Of a stretch of 64,000 nucleotides of DNA, positions 37,739-45,567 are shown piece after piece (within the stretch, counting starts at the first letter, position 1; each line of letters begins with the position of its first letter). The stretch is from NCBI RefSeq assembly GCF_006965485.1, contig NZ_CP041360.1, positions 5,746,501 to 5,810,500 on the forward strand, in the 5' to 3' direction. The position numbers were made by a program, and so were the translations under genes. The notes beneath the pieces were generated by a model, which was given only the letters and a program-made list of their open reading frames with translations, was not told the origin of the DNA and did no database searches. Source of the stretch: Spirosoma sp. KCTC 42546 (GTDB lineage: Bacteria > Bacteroidota > Bacteroidia > Cytophagales > Spirosomataceae).

Positions 37739-37849
37739 ATGATTATTGCCTTTTAAGGTGACTTATTAAACATGATTACCCAAACATTCCTTTGCATAGA
37801 ACGGTTTTAAGACTGAATCTATGCATTCATTTACTCAACTCAACAGGTT

Positions 37850-38740
37850 ATGAAAACATTAACTAAAACAGCTCTGCTCCTAGCAGGGGTTTGCAGTACA
37901 GGTATCGTATTAGGGCAACAGAATTCGTACAATGACCGGTACGATTACAACCGAAACGATAACCGCGATCAACGACGTTACGAACGGCAGGATGAACGAC
38001 GATTCAATAACACGATTGACGAACGGCGCGAATACAATCGCCGAAATGAAGAATACCCCCGCTATGACAATCGCTACCAAGGACGTATTGGCGATAATCG
38101 CCAGTTCGATGAGCGGGATCTAAGCAAGGCGTATGATGAAGGGTTTGAAGATGGACAGCGGAGCCAGGAGGTATCTGAGCGGCAGGAGCATCGCGAAAAT
38201 TATAAGCACTTTACATTTGGCATTTATGGAGGTGCTAACTCAACCCGATTTGAGGGTGAAACCGTAGACGGCCAAAACTTGACCGGCCGATTAGGTTATC
38301 AGTTAGGCTTCCTGGTACGAGGTGGTGGCCGAATTTACGGTCAGGTTGGCGCGGAATATCTGGCATCCAGTTCGCAATTCTTTAAACCAGGCGATGGTCA
38401 GGTAAATGGTGTTAGTGATATTACGGCTAACATTGACCAGCGGTATTTGCACATTCCAGCTTATGTTGGTGTAAAACTGGCCCAGTCTGACCGGGGTGTG
38501 TCGGCAGTTCGGCTGGCGCTTGGTGCTGAATACGCTACACCGTTGGGTACGGATAAAAATGATTTTAACTTAGGCAACGCCGATTTTCAGGCGGCAACCA
38601 TCAATGGTCTGGTCAACCTTGGCTTTGATGCGGGCCCAATTATGCTGGATTTTGTGTACCACTATGGTTTTGCCGATGTGCTGGCTAGTGGTAATAGCAA
38701 ACGCCGGATTCTGGGCGTGAACCTAGGGTTTAAGTTTTAA
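37850..38740 (+). CDS. Outer-membrane beta-barrel protein, Asp/Arg/Asn/Tyr-rich N-terminus
   Basis: 296 residues with a signal peptide (about 1-22). Residues about 24-120 are a highly charged, Asn/Asp/Arg/Tyr/Gln-rich tract (for instance RYDYNRNDNRDQRRYERQDE), then HFTFGIYGGANSTRFEGE opens a barrel closely like that of the preceding gene, ending RRILGVNLGFKF. It is a tandem paralogue in which the barrel was kept and the N-terminus replaced or diverged completely. Confidence 0.82.
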   Translation: MKTLTKTALLLAGVCSTGIVLGQQNSYNDRYDYNRNDNRDQRRYERQDERRFNNTIDERREYNRRNEEYPRYDNRYQGRIGDNRQFDERDLSKAYDEGFEDGQRSQEVSERQEHRENYKHFTFGIYGGANSTRFEGETVDGQNLTGRLGYQLGFLVRGGGRIYGQVGAEYLASSSQFFKPGDGQVNGVSDITANIDQRYLHIPAYVGVKLAQSDRGVSAVRLALGAEYATPLGTDKNDFNLGNADFQAATINGLVNLGFDAGPIMLDFVYHYGFADVLASGNSKRRILGVNLGFKF

Positions 38741-38797
38741 GTTAGTTGGTAAGTCGATAAGTCAGTAAGTAGCTGACTTATCGACTTACCAACTAAC
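38741..38797 (+). repeat. Perfect 25-bp hairpin touching the next start codon
   Basis: The arms 38741-38765 and 38773-38797 are exact reverse complements with a 7-nt loop; the stem starts directly after the barrel gene's stop and ends 2 nt before the ATG at 38800. It is built of TAAGT/GTAAG words like the repeat at 7646-7762 (shared AAGTCGATAAG). It may terminate or protect the upstream transcript, or limit initiation of the next gene. Confidence 0.8.
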
Positions 38798-38799
38798 CT

Positions 38800-39366
38800 A
38801 TGAATACCCTCTTCCCTATTTTCGTTAAAGCCGAAAACCTGCATATGCTTATTGTGGGTGGTGGTTATGTTGGCCTGGAAAAACTCACGGCGCTGCTGGG
38901 TAATTCGCCAGAGACGCGGGTTACGCTTGTAGCCCCTGAGATACGGGACGAAATTTGGGAGATGGCTCGCCAGAGTCCAAAAGTGCAACTGATCCAGGAG
39001 CCCTACCACGAGATCTATTTATCAGACATTGATTTAGTCATTGCCGGAACTAACGACAAAGCAGTTAATAAGCAGGTACAGGCTGATTGCAAAATCCGGC
39101 GAATTCTGGTCAATGTAGCCGACACGCCCGATTTATGCGATTTCTACCTAAGTTCAGTTGTCAAAAAAGGCGACTTAAAAATTGCCATTTCAACCAACGG
39201 CAAATCGCCGACCTTCGCCAAACGATTCCGCGAGGTTCTGGAAGAGATTCTACCCGATAGCTTACAGGAAACACTAGATAACCTGACAGCCATCCGCAAC
39301 CAGCTCAAAGGTGATTTTGTCCAGAAAATGGAGAAACTAAACGAGATCACCAGGGTGTTGCGCTAA
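38800..39366 (+). CDS. Siroheme-type precorrin-2 dehydrogenase/ferrochelatase domain (CysG N-terminal/Met8-like)
   Basis: 188 residues. It starts MNTLFPIFVKAENLHMLIVGGGYVG with the NAD-binding loop at about 19-25; the usual GGGxVAxRK is GGGYVGLEK here. LVIAGTNDKAVNKQV and CDFYLSSVVKKGDLKIAIST with TNGKSPTFAKRFRE follow, the Met8/CysG N-terminal pattern. It would oxidise precorrin-2 and insert iron to make siroheme. It lacks the CysG methyltransferase half and no sulfite or nitrite reductase gene is nearby. Confidence 0.85.
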   Translation: MNTLFPIFVKAENLHMLIVGGGYVGLEKLTALLGNSPETRVTLVAPEIRDEIWEMARQSPKVQLIQEPYHEIYLSDIDLVIAGTNDKAVNKQVQADCKIRRILVNVADTPDLCDFYLSSVVKKGDLKIAISTNGKSPTFAKRFREVLEEILPDSLQETLDNLTAIRNQLKGDFVQKMEKLNEITRVLR

Positions 39367-39384
39367 GTACGAACCTCAACACAT

Positions 39385-39933
39385 ATGCATATTCTCGCGA
39401 TCTCCGGTAGCCTTCGGGCAGCCTCTACCAATACATCGATTTTACGGGCTGTTGCCGAACTAGCTCCCCCAACCGTAACCGTCACTTTGTACAACGGGCT
39501 CGATAATCTCCCCCATTTCAGCCCTGAGCGCGACATTGATCCGGCACCTGAAGCGGTAGCGACTCTACGCAACCAACTTCGGGAAGCCGATGCCGTGATT
39601 ATCTGCACACCCGAATACATACACGGTATGCCCGGTGTTCTGAAAAACATGCTCGACTGGATTGCCTCGTCGGGTGAGTTTGTGTACAAACCCGTTGGTG
39701 TAATTAGTGCTGGCCCATCAGACACAGGTGGCTCTCGGGCACACATAGCACTCGTTCACACAATGGACGTGTTAACCGCGAACTTACCCGAAAAAGCATC
39801 ACTCAGCATACCGTTTGTACGGACGAAGTTAGATGTAACTGGGCAGGTAACAGACTCGATTCTGACTCAGGAATTGCGCGATGTGATTGATACATTGATT
39901 GAAGCAGTCCAAAACCGAAGTACGATCGCCTAA
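39385..39933 (+). CDS. NADPH-dependent FMN reductase
   Basis: 182 residues of the flavodoxin-like FMN reductase family. ILAISGSLRAASTNTSILRA near the N-terminus binds FMN phosphate, and TPEYIHGMPGVLKNMLDW is the second FMN-binding segment. Relatives reduce flavin, quinones or chromate with NAD(P)H. It follows the siroheme gene by 18 nt, on the same strand, so co-transcription is likely. Confidence 0.92.
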   Translation: MHILAISGSLRAASTNTSILRAVAELAPPTVTVTLYNGLDNLPHFSPERDIDPAPEAVATLRNQLREADAVIICTPEYIHGMPGVLKNMLDWIASSGEFVYKPVGVISAGPSDTGGSRAHIALVHTMDVLTANLPEKASLSIPFVRTKLDVTGQVTDSILTQELRDVIDTLIEAVQNRSTIA

Positions 39934-39941
39934 AAACACGC

Positions 39942-40277
39942 CTACAAAGCCAGCTCAACGGAGGGGTCCCAAAAAAGCGTTTTAAAGTCAACGACCTTAT
40001 CATTCTCCACCCGAACCCCCTCCACTTCCAGTAATTGCTGCATACCATTCGGTTCTCCAAAAAAATGTTTGCCGGATAACACGCCAACGCTGTTGACCAC
40101 CCGATGAGCGGGAACGTCGGGCCTGTTATGACACCCGTTCATAGCCCACCCCACCATCCGGGCACCCGCACGCAGGCTTAGGTAACGGGCAATTGTGCCA
40201 TAGTTTGTCACTCGTCCTTTTGGTATTAAGCGGACAACGTCATAGACCTCCTCAAAATAATCGCGCTGTTCAGGCAT
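39942..40277 (-). CDS. Alkyltransferase-like protein (ATL), MGMT family without the active cysteine
   Basis: 111 residues: VYDVVRLIPKGRVTNYGTIA and NGCHNRPDVPAHRVVNS, the MGMT C-terminal DNA-binding fold. The catalytic PCHR motif is PAHR, with A57 in place of the cysteine, and the size is that of ATL proteins. Such proteins flag O6-alkylguanine in DNA for nucleotide excision repair but do not repair it themselves. Convergent with the FMN reductase, with 8 nt between them. Confidence 0.88.
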   Translation of the reverse strand: MPEQRDYFEEVYDVVRLIPKGRVTNYGTIARYLSLRAGARMVGWAMNGCHNRPDVPAHRVVNSVGVLSGKHFFGEPNGMQQLLEVEGVRVENDKVVDFKTLFWDPSVELAL

Positions 40278-40307
40278 TGCGGTGAACGAATAGAATCAAG
40301 AACTAGC

Positions 40308-40883
40308 TTATTTAGCTTCGTTTTTCTCGTCAATTGCCTGCGACAATCGGTCATACCACTCTTCCCCGTAGGCCCGAATGAGAGCTTCCCGGACAAATTT
40401 ATAGATGGGCACGTTCAATTGTTCACCGAAACTACAGGCAGGGCTACAGATAGGCCAACGGTCGTAATTCAATGCATGGAATGATTCGTATTTAGTAACC
40501 CGAATGGGGTACAAATGGCAGGAGATGGGTTTTTTCCAATCAACTTTACCATCGTTATAGGCTTCTTCAATACCGCATTTTAGAATGCCCTTGTCGTTCC
40601 AGGTTGCATAAACACACTCCCGCCCACCAACAGTGTTTGTAACAAAGCCACCATGTTCATCGGGCTCGTAGCCGCCTTTCTGCTCGATGACCCGAATACC
40701 TTCGGGTGAGAGGTAGGGCTTTATATCGTCGTAAATCCGGTCAAGAATGGCGGGTTCATCACCTTCCAGCGGGGCCCCCATGTCGCCCTCAACACAACAG
40801 GCTCCTTTGCATTTATCAAGGTTGCAGACGAAGAACTTTTCAGCAACGTCGTCGCTGATGCAGGTAGTATCAATCAGAATCAT
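40308..40883 (-). CDS. DUF3109 family protein (YkgJ-like cysteine cluster)
   Basis: 191 residues. The N-terminal part holds FVCNLDKCKGACCVEGDMG, CVYATWNDKGILKCGIE follows, and then ISCHLYPIRV and WPICSPACSFG, the eight-cysteine set of DUF3109 likely to bind zinc or an iron-sulfur cluster. The family is nearly universal in Bacteroidota; its function is unknown. It is upstream of the ATL gene on the same strand with 30 nt between. Confidence 0.9.
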   Translation of the reverse strand: MILIDTTCISDDVAEKFFVCNLDKCKGACCVEGDMGAPLEGDEPAILDRIYDDIKPYLSPEGIRVIEQKGGYEPDEHGGFVTNTVGGRECVYATWNDKGILKCGIEEAYNDGKVDWKKPISCHLYPIRVTKYESFHALNYDRWPICSPACSFGEQLNVPIYKFVREALIRAYGEEWYDRLSQAIDEKNEAK

Positions 40884-40891
40884 AGCATGTA

Positions 40892-40976
40892 AATGTAAAA
40901 TGGAGAATGTAAGATGAATAACGTAAGACCCATTTCCGGCGGGCGGTTTTACACTTTACATTTTCCATTTTACATT
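40892..40976. repeat. Inverted repeat (ATGTAAAATGG words) between genes
   Basis: The arms 40892-40912 and 40956-40976 match with one mismatch and a 43-nt centre. The arms are built of ATGTAAAATGG/AATGTAA words. The right arm overlaps the start of the next gene's 3' end (transglycosylase stop 40975-40977). It is between co-directional genes and ends 8 nt from the DUF3109 start. Confidence 0.65.
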
Positions 40977-43344
40977 ATTCATTAGTTTTTTTTAGAATCT
41001 TAATTTTCTGCCCCACTTTAACGCCCACATCCGATAGGTTATTCCAGGCCTGGATCTGCTCGATGGTTACGCCATAGATTTGGGTAATCCGAAACATTGT
41101 TTCGCCCTTTGCCACGGTATGATAGGTTACCGCCGACGGGGAAGTCGATGCAGGTACTGCTTTAATCGAAGGTGATGGCTGAACAACCCGGCCTCCGGGG
41201 GTGAGTTTTACGGCAAGTTGCTGGCCAACTTCAAGCTTATCATTCGACGTCAGGTTGTTGAGCGATAATAACTCATCAACACTTAATCCATATAGTTTTG
41301 AGATGCTGTAATACGTTTGCCCGGCTTCTACGGTATGTGTTGTGGCGGAACGGTTCGCGACCGACGTAATTGGAGAAACAGGCTTGGGTTCCGACGTTGT
41401 CGTAGCGGGTGCCGTTGGCCGGGAATCTACCTTAGCAGCCGGGCGAGGGGGTGCTTTCGTTGGTGGAACTGCGCCCGGAACGGTCAATGAACCATCAGCC
41501 TGTTGCTCACGTGGCCCCTCGTACTTGCCCGTTTCAGGTCGTCCCATATCAATATCGGTAGCGGGAGTCGGTTTAGGGCGTTGGGTAGTAGCATAGGTGT
41601 CGGGTGCATTTGTTTTTGGTGAAGTCGAACCAGCGGTTCTATCCGGTTCAGGCATGGTAGCCACCGGTACTGTTTTCGTTGGTTGCGAGCCATCCGGCGT
41701 ACGTACGATCACGACGCGCTGCGACCCATCATTAGTACCTGTAGGCGTACTGGCAGCCGGTACTGACCGACTGTTTGTGGGCTGGCTATTCGTTGGCTGC
41801 GAAACCGGACGCGCTGGTGGAGCCGTTGCGGGTTCAGACGTGCCATCGTTCGGGGTTACACCACCACCTACCAGCTTCGGCTGGTACAGTTTCCGTTCTG
41901 ATGGGTTACGGGGTACACCATCGCTGCCGTTTACCGGGCGAGGGACTCCACCGGTTGAAGATGGCGTATTCGCGGCCACATCCGCCCGGCTAGGTGTTGG
42001 TGTCTGATCGTAAACAGGCGGAGTTGGCGCATTTATGATTTCGACCGGTTTATTACTGGGTCGGCGTTCGCGCAGCCACATTACCCGGCCCGTGGCCAAT
42101 TTCTGGACTCGATCCAGGCGGTTATAGCGCATCAATTTCTTCAGCCGGATGCCGTAGCGCTGCGATATACTCCGGGCCGTTTCATCGTCACGAACGGTGT
42201 GAAAAGGTACCAGCGCTTTTTTGCGTTTCTTGGCCAGATAATACACATCATTGACAATTACCACATCCCGATCGCTCATATCATTGTAGCGCAAAAAACT
42301 AGACAGGCTGATCTTTGCTTTTCGGGAGAGCGATGCTGCATTATCGCCAGCCTGCGCCTGAATACCCGGCAAGCCATTGATCTCGAACAAGATGGGATCG
42401 TTTTTGCTACTCAAGCCCGTTGTAACTCGTCGTAAAACCGGAAAACCCACGTCGTTCTGAACAAAATCGGGGGTCTTTTTAGCACCAACATTCACGATTT
42501 TCTGGCGCACATCGTTGATTTGGTTGCTCACGACTGGAACTGCCATTACATAAGCTTTGTCGGTTGGTACAGCATCGCCGAGTACCCAGCGGTTGTACTT
42601 CCGAAGCTCAAACTCATCGACGCTTAACTCGTCGGCAATGGCCTTCATGGTTTTGCCTCCCCCATTTGGATACTCGATCAACGCAAATCGATTGCTGGTC
42701 TGGTGGGTTTGTAAGGCATTTTCGATCGCAATCTTATGGGCAAAGAACCGCAGAATATAGCGATCTGTCCGACCATCCAGGGCAACTTCACGAGCATACG
42801 ACCAATCGGGCGGAATTAATTTAGCAATACCCCCTGCGCCCAGGTAATAGGAATAGAGGGAGGCTACCCAGTTATTAAATTGTGAGTTACTTCGTTTCAG
42901 GTATTTAGCTGCGCCATGGGTAGAACCTGTAATACTCTTCCGCTCGTCTACTGTGTCATCTACCCGCATGCCATTATCCATGGCCGTCTCGCGTTTGAAC
43001 TGCCAGTATCCCACAGCCGTCGACGACGATACTGCATCGGGTGTCAGTGAGCTTTCCTGAACGGCGAGGTATTTAAAATCGGTGGGTACATCTTCATCGA
43101 TCAGGATGGCTTCGATCATCGGAAAATAGAGGACCACCCGATCAAGTTTGGCCGTCCAGTATTGCCGGTTTGCCATCAGTGCATTCACATCCTGCTGCAC
43201 AATACGTCGGGCATCGGGGTCCAACTGCACCGAAATATCAGCAAACGTTAGTTGTTCCGGCACCGTTGGTACGCTTACTTGCGCCGATGCCATGAAGCCT
43301 GTCAACAGGAAAAGTAGGGATAGGACACGCATTCGTTTTTTCAT
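40975..43344 (-). CDS. LysM/lytic transglycosylase (MltD-like)
   Basis: 789 residues. After a signal peptide (about 1-21), residues 85-200 are a lytic transglycosylase fold with the catalytic Glu in VQESSLTPDAVSSSTAVGYW (E97). LysM-like segments follow at about 226-260 (degenerate), 377-420, and two clear ones at the end (HTVEAGQTYYSISKLYG and YHTVAKGETMFRITQIYG). The stretch between, about 430-690, is a Pro/Thr/Ser/Ala-rich linker of around 250 residues. It would cleave peptidoglycan glycan chains in the periplasm. The linker is far longer than in MltD. Confidence 0.92.
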   Translation of the reverse strand: MKKRMRVLSLLFLLTGFMASAQVSVPTVPEQLTFADISVQLDPDARRIVQQDVNALMANRQYWTAKLDRVVLYFPMIEAILIDEDVPTDFKYLAVQESSLTPDAVSSSTAVGYWQFKRETAMDNGMRVDDTVDERKSITGSTHGAAKYLKRSNSQFNNWVASLYSYYLGAGGIAKLIPPDWSYAREVALDGRTDRYILRFFAHKIAIENALQTHQTSNRFALIEYPNGGGKTMKAIADELSVDEFELRKYNRWVLGDAVPTDKAYVMAVPVVSNQINDVRQKIVNVGAKKTPDFVQNDVGFPVLRRVTTGLSSKNDPILFEINGLPGIQAQAGDNAASLSRKAKISLSSFLRYNDMSDRDVVIVNDVYYLAKKRKKALVPFHTVRDDETARSISQRYGIRLKKLMRYNRLDRVQKLATGRVMWLRERRPSNKPVEIINAPTPPVYDQTPTPSRADVAANTPSSTGGVPRPVNGSDGVPRNPSERKLYQPKLVGGGVTPNDGTSEPATAPPARPVSQPTNSQPTNSRSVPAASTPTGTNDGSQRVVIVRTPDGSQPTKTVPVATMPEPDRTAGSTSPKTNAPDTYATTQRPKPTPATDIDMGRPETGKYEGPREQQADGSLTVPGAVPPTKAPPRPAAKVDSRPTAPATTTSEPKPVSPITSVANRSATTHTVEAGQTYYSISKLYGLSVDELLSLNNLTSNDKLEVGQQLAVKLTPGGRVVQPSPSIKAVPASTSPSAVTYHTVAKGETMFRITQIYGVTIEQIQAWNNLSDVGVKVGQKIKILKKTNE

Positions 43345-43383
43345 AAATTATACCGCTACGGCGGCTCATTTTGTCAATCGCAC

Positions 43384-44025
43384 TTATCGTTTTCGTATCA
43401 TCATAATCCCGTCTCGTACGGGTAACAGCACATTTTCCACGCGCGAATCGTTCTGAACTTTCTCATTAAAAGCCAGCACCGACTGAGTGTCAAGATCCGA
43501 TGGTTTTACCAACTCAACAACCTTGCCACTCCATAATACATTATCGGCCAGCATGAACCCGCCAGGTCTCACCTTGTCGAAAATCAGATCGAAATAGGCC
43601 GAATTATTACGCTTATCGGCATCGATAAACACCAAATCAAACGTTTCGTTGAGCGTTGGAATTATATCCATTGCCGAACCGAGCCGAAAATCAATTTTAT
43701 CATTCAGGGGTGATTTTTGCCAGTAAGATCGGGCAAAATCTTCGAGTTCCTCGTTATGATCGATTGTTATCAACAGGCCGTCATCCACTAATCCTTCGGC
43801 TAAACAAAGGGCTGAATAGCCAGTATACGTACCAATCTCGAGAATTCGACGCGGGCGTATCATCCACGAAATCATCGATAAAAAGCGGCCTTGCATATGC
43901 CCCGACAGCATTCGGGGAGCCATAATCTGAGCGCGGGTATTTCGGTTAAGCTGATACAACAACTCGCTTTCGGACGAGGTCGACGCTTCCGCATACGCAT
44001 TTATGTTGGCGGGCAAAAAATCCAT
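43384..44025 (-). CDS. Class I SAM-dependent O-methyltransferase
   Basis: 213 residues. ILEIGTYTGYSALCLAEGL is SAM motif I, DNHEELEDFARSYW follows motif II, and FIDADKRNNSAYFDLI is the metal-binding DxD region of the caffeoyl-CoA/TrmR O-methyltransferase family. Bacterial members methylate catechols or tRNA wobble uridine (TrmR). Which applies is not decidable. It is 39 nt upstream of the transglycosylase on the same strand. Confidence 0.9.
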   Translation of the reverse strand: MDFLPANINAYAEASTSSESELLYQLNRNTRAQIMAPRMLSGHMQGRFLSMISWMIRPRRILEIGTYTGYSALCLAEGLVDDGLLITIDHNEELEDFARSYWQKSPLNDKIDFRLGSAMDIIPTLNETFDLVFIDADKRNNSAYFDLIFDKVRPGGFMLADNVLWSGKVVELVKPSDLDTQSVLAFNEKVQNDSRVENVLLPVRDGIMMIRKR

Positions 44026-44120
44026 TCGGCTATTTACCTATAACTCCATTTGGGAGACAGGCAAGGGCTGGTTTCAGTAAAAGTAACGTATAGCTAGCAT
44101 AAATCGGTAATCTAACTAGA

Positions 44121-44573
44121 CTAAATCCGGTTTTTCGAGTCTATTAAAATAGTAACCGGTCCATCATTGAGTAAGGAGACCTTCATATCAGCCCCGAATG
44201 ATCCGGTTTGGATTGGTTTGCCCAGATCAGCCTCTAATTGTGTAATCATCGCTTCATACAGGGGTATGGCTACGTCTGGGCGTGCGGCTTCAATAAAACT
44301 AGGGCGATTCCCTTTTTTGGTGCTGGCATGAAGCGTAAACTGGCTGATGAGTAAGATATCTCCATTAACAGCGGCTAAATCAAGATTCATTTTATCATCG
44401 GCATCATTGAAAATTCGCATACCAATTACTTTCCGGCTAAGCCACTCTACATCGTCGCGCGTATCGGCATGGGTAATACCCAGTAAAATTAAAAAGCCGG
44501 TTTCGATTTGGCCTTTAAGCTGATTATCAATACTAACCGAAGCGTGTGAAACGCGTTGAATAACTGCAATCAT
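44121..44573 (-). CDS. dtd: D-aminoacyl-tRNA deacylase
   Basis: 150 residues, full length: MIAVIQRVSHASV at the start, SQFTLHASTKKGNRPSF in the middle (residues about 79-95) and the cross-subunit GPVT motif near the end (NDGPVTILID). It removes D-amino acids from mischarged tRNAs. It lies 95 nt upstream of the methyltransferase on the same strand. Confidence 0.97.
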   Translation of the reverse strand: MIAVIQRVSHASVSIDNQLKGQIETGFLILLGITHADTRDDVEWLSRKVIGMRIFNDADDKMNLDLAAVNGDILLISQFTLHASTKKGNRPSFIEAARPDVAIPLYEAMITQLEADLGKPIQTGSFGADMKVSLLNDGPVTILIDSKNRI

Positions 44574-44923
44574 CGTAAAAAATAAGGCTGGTTCATGAGA
44601 ACCGTTTACTAAAACAATATTTCCCTTTTACTGATACTCACTAGTTTTCGAGTACAGCGACTAAAACTGGTTAAACTTATTGAGAACGCCATGGAATCGG
44701 ATAGTATAGAAAGCTTGAAAGGGTAAATACCTTCAATTAAAGTTATGTAGAGTTATTTAGTAACTAACTTTACAAACTAATTCATTAAAAACTCTCTAAC
44801 TTGCGCGCTCTAATCAAAATAGAGGATTTTTAATTTTCGTTTTATCTACTCGTTTTACGTGATTAACTAAATTTTTAAAATCCTCTTTAAACTTTACACT
44901 AAAGTAGATGTCATAGCTGGGTT
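44574..44923. other. 350-nt spacer between dtd and a small membrane protein gene
   Basis: AT-rich DNA between divergent genes. No long open frame, RNA gene or repeat was seen; it must hold both promoters but no -7 box stands out. Confidence 0.5.
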
Positions 44924-45169
44924 ATGTACGATCAACTCGCTTCGACAGACAAAAAAATGAGCAGAAAATTACTGATATTGCTAGTTATACTAGGAGCTTT
45001 TACTCTATTTATTGGGTGTTCCTTAGCCCTTATTCAGTGGATACAGAGCTATATGAATGGTGTATATAGCCACACCACCACCGAAGCTTTATTGGGAACA
45101 ACAGCCTTAGTAATTTATATTTATTTTGGTATTCGATTTTTCAATCGGCACTTTAGCTCTTTACGATAA
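44924..45169 (+). CDS. Small two-helix membrane protein
   Basis: 81 residues from ATG 44924; a second ATG (MSRKLLILL, residue 12) is also possible. Two hydrophobic helices (LLILLVILGAFTLFIGCSLAL and LLGTTALVIYIYFGIRF) flank a short polar loop. There is no recognisable family. The coding evidence is limited to length and composition. Confidence 0.5.
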   Translation: MYDQLASTDKKMSRKLLILLVILGAFTLFIGCSLALIQWIQSYMNGVYSHTTTEALLGTTALVIYIYFGIRFFNRHFSSLR

Positions 45170-45567
45170 ACTTAGCACATAACCACTTATTTTTAGTCCA
45201 TATCCTGTTCTTATAGGCTCTGATTTATAGCAAATTGCCAGTAGTTCAACACATGGTTTGTATTTACTCTAAACTAGCTTTTTTAGGCAAATTCTTACTG
45301 TAAATACATGAATAGTGAGAGCCCCAGCTCGTTATCTATAATCACGGCAATAGCTTATTGCTCAGCCACAGGATTACATTAGCTCGGCTCCATCAGTCAA
45401 CCCTTTATTGGTTCATCCCCATTCAACATTGATAAGAAAGTTAACCTGACAATGAGCTGGCGCTACATGTGCTGGTTCAAACTATACCCACACAGGAGAG
45501 TGCATGATAGAAGACCAAAAGAGTTTTGTAATATTTGTTAACTCTATATTCTTTTACCAACTTATTT
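45170..45567. other. 398-nt spacer before the GH105 gene
   Basis: AT-rich non-coding DNA holding the promoter of the GH105 gene. Only very short frames exist (24 to 29 codons), without support. No perfect TAnnTTTG box, palindrome or hairpin was found. Confidence 0.5.

Noticed and set aside
44574..44923. A tRNA or small RNA in the long spacers near dtd and the GH105 gene
   Set aside because: I looked for a TPsiC-like GGTTCGA with matching acceptor stem and found none.
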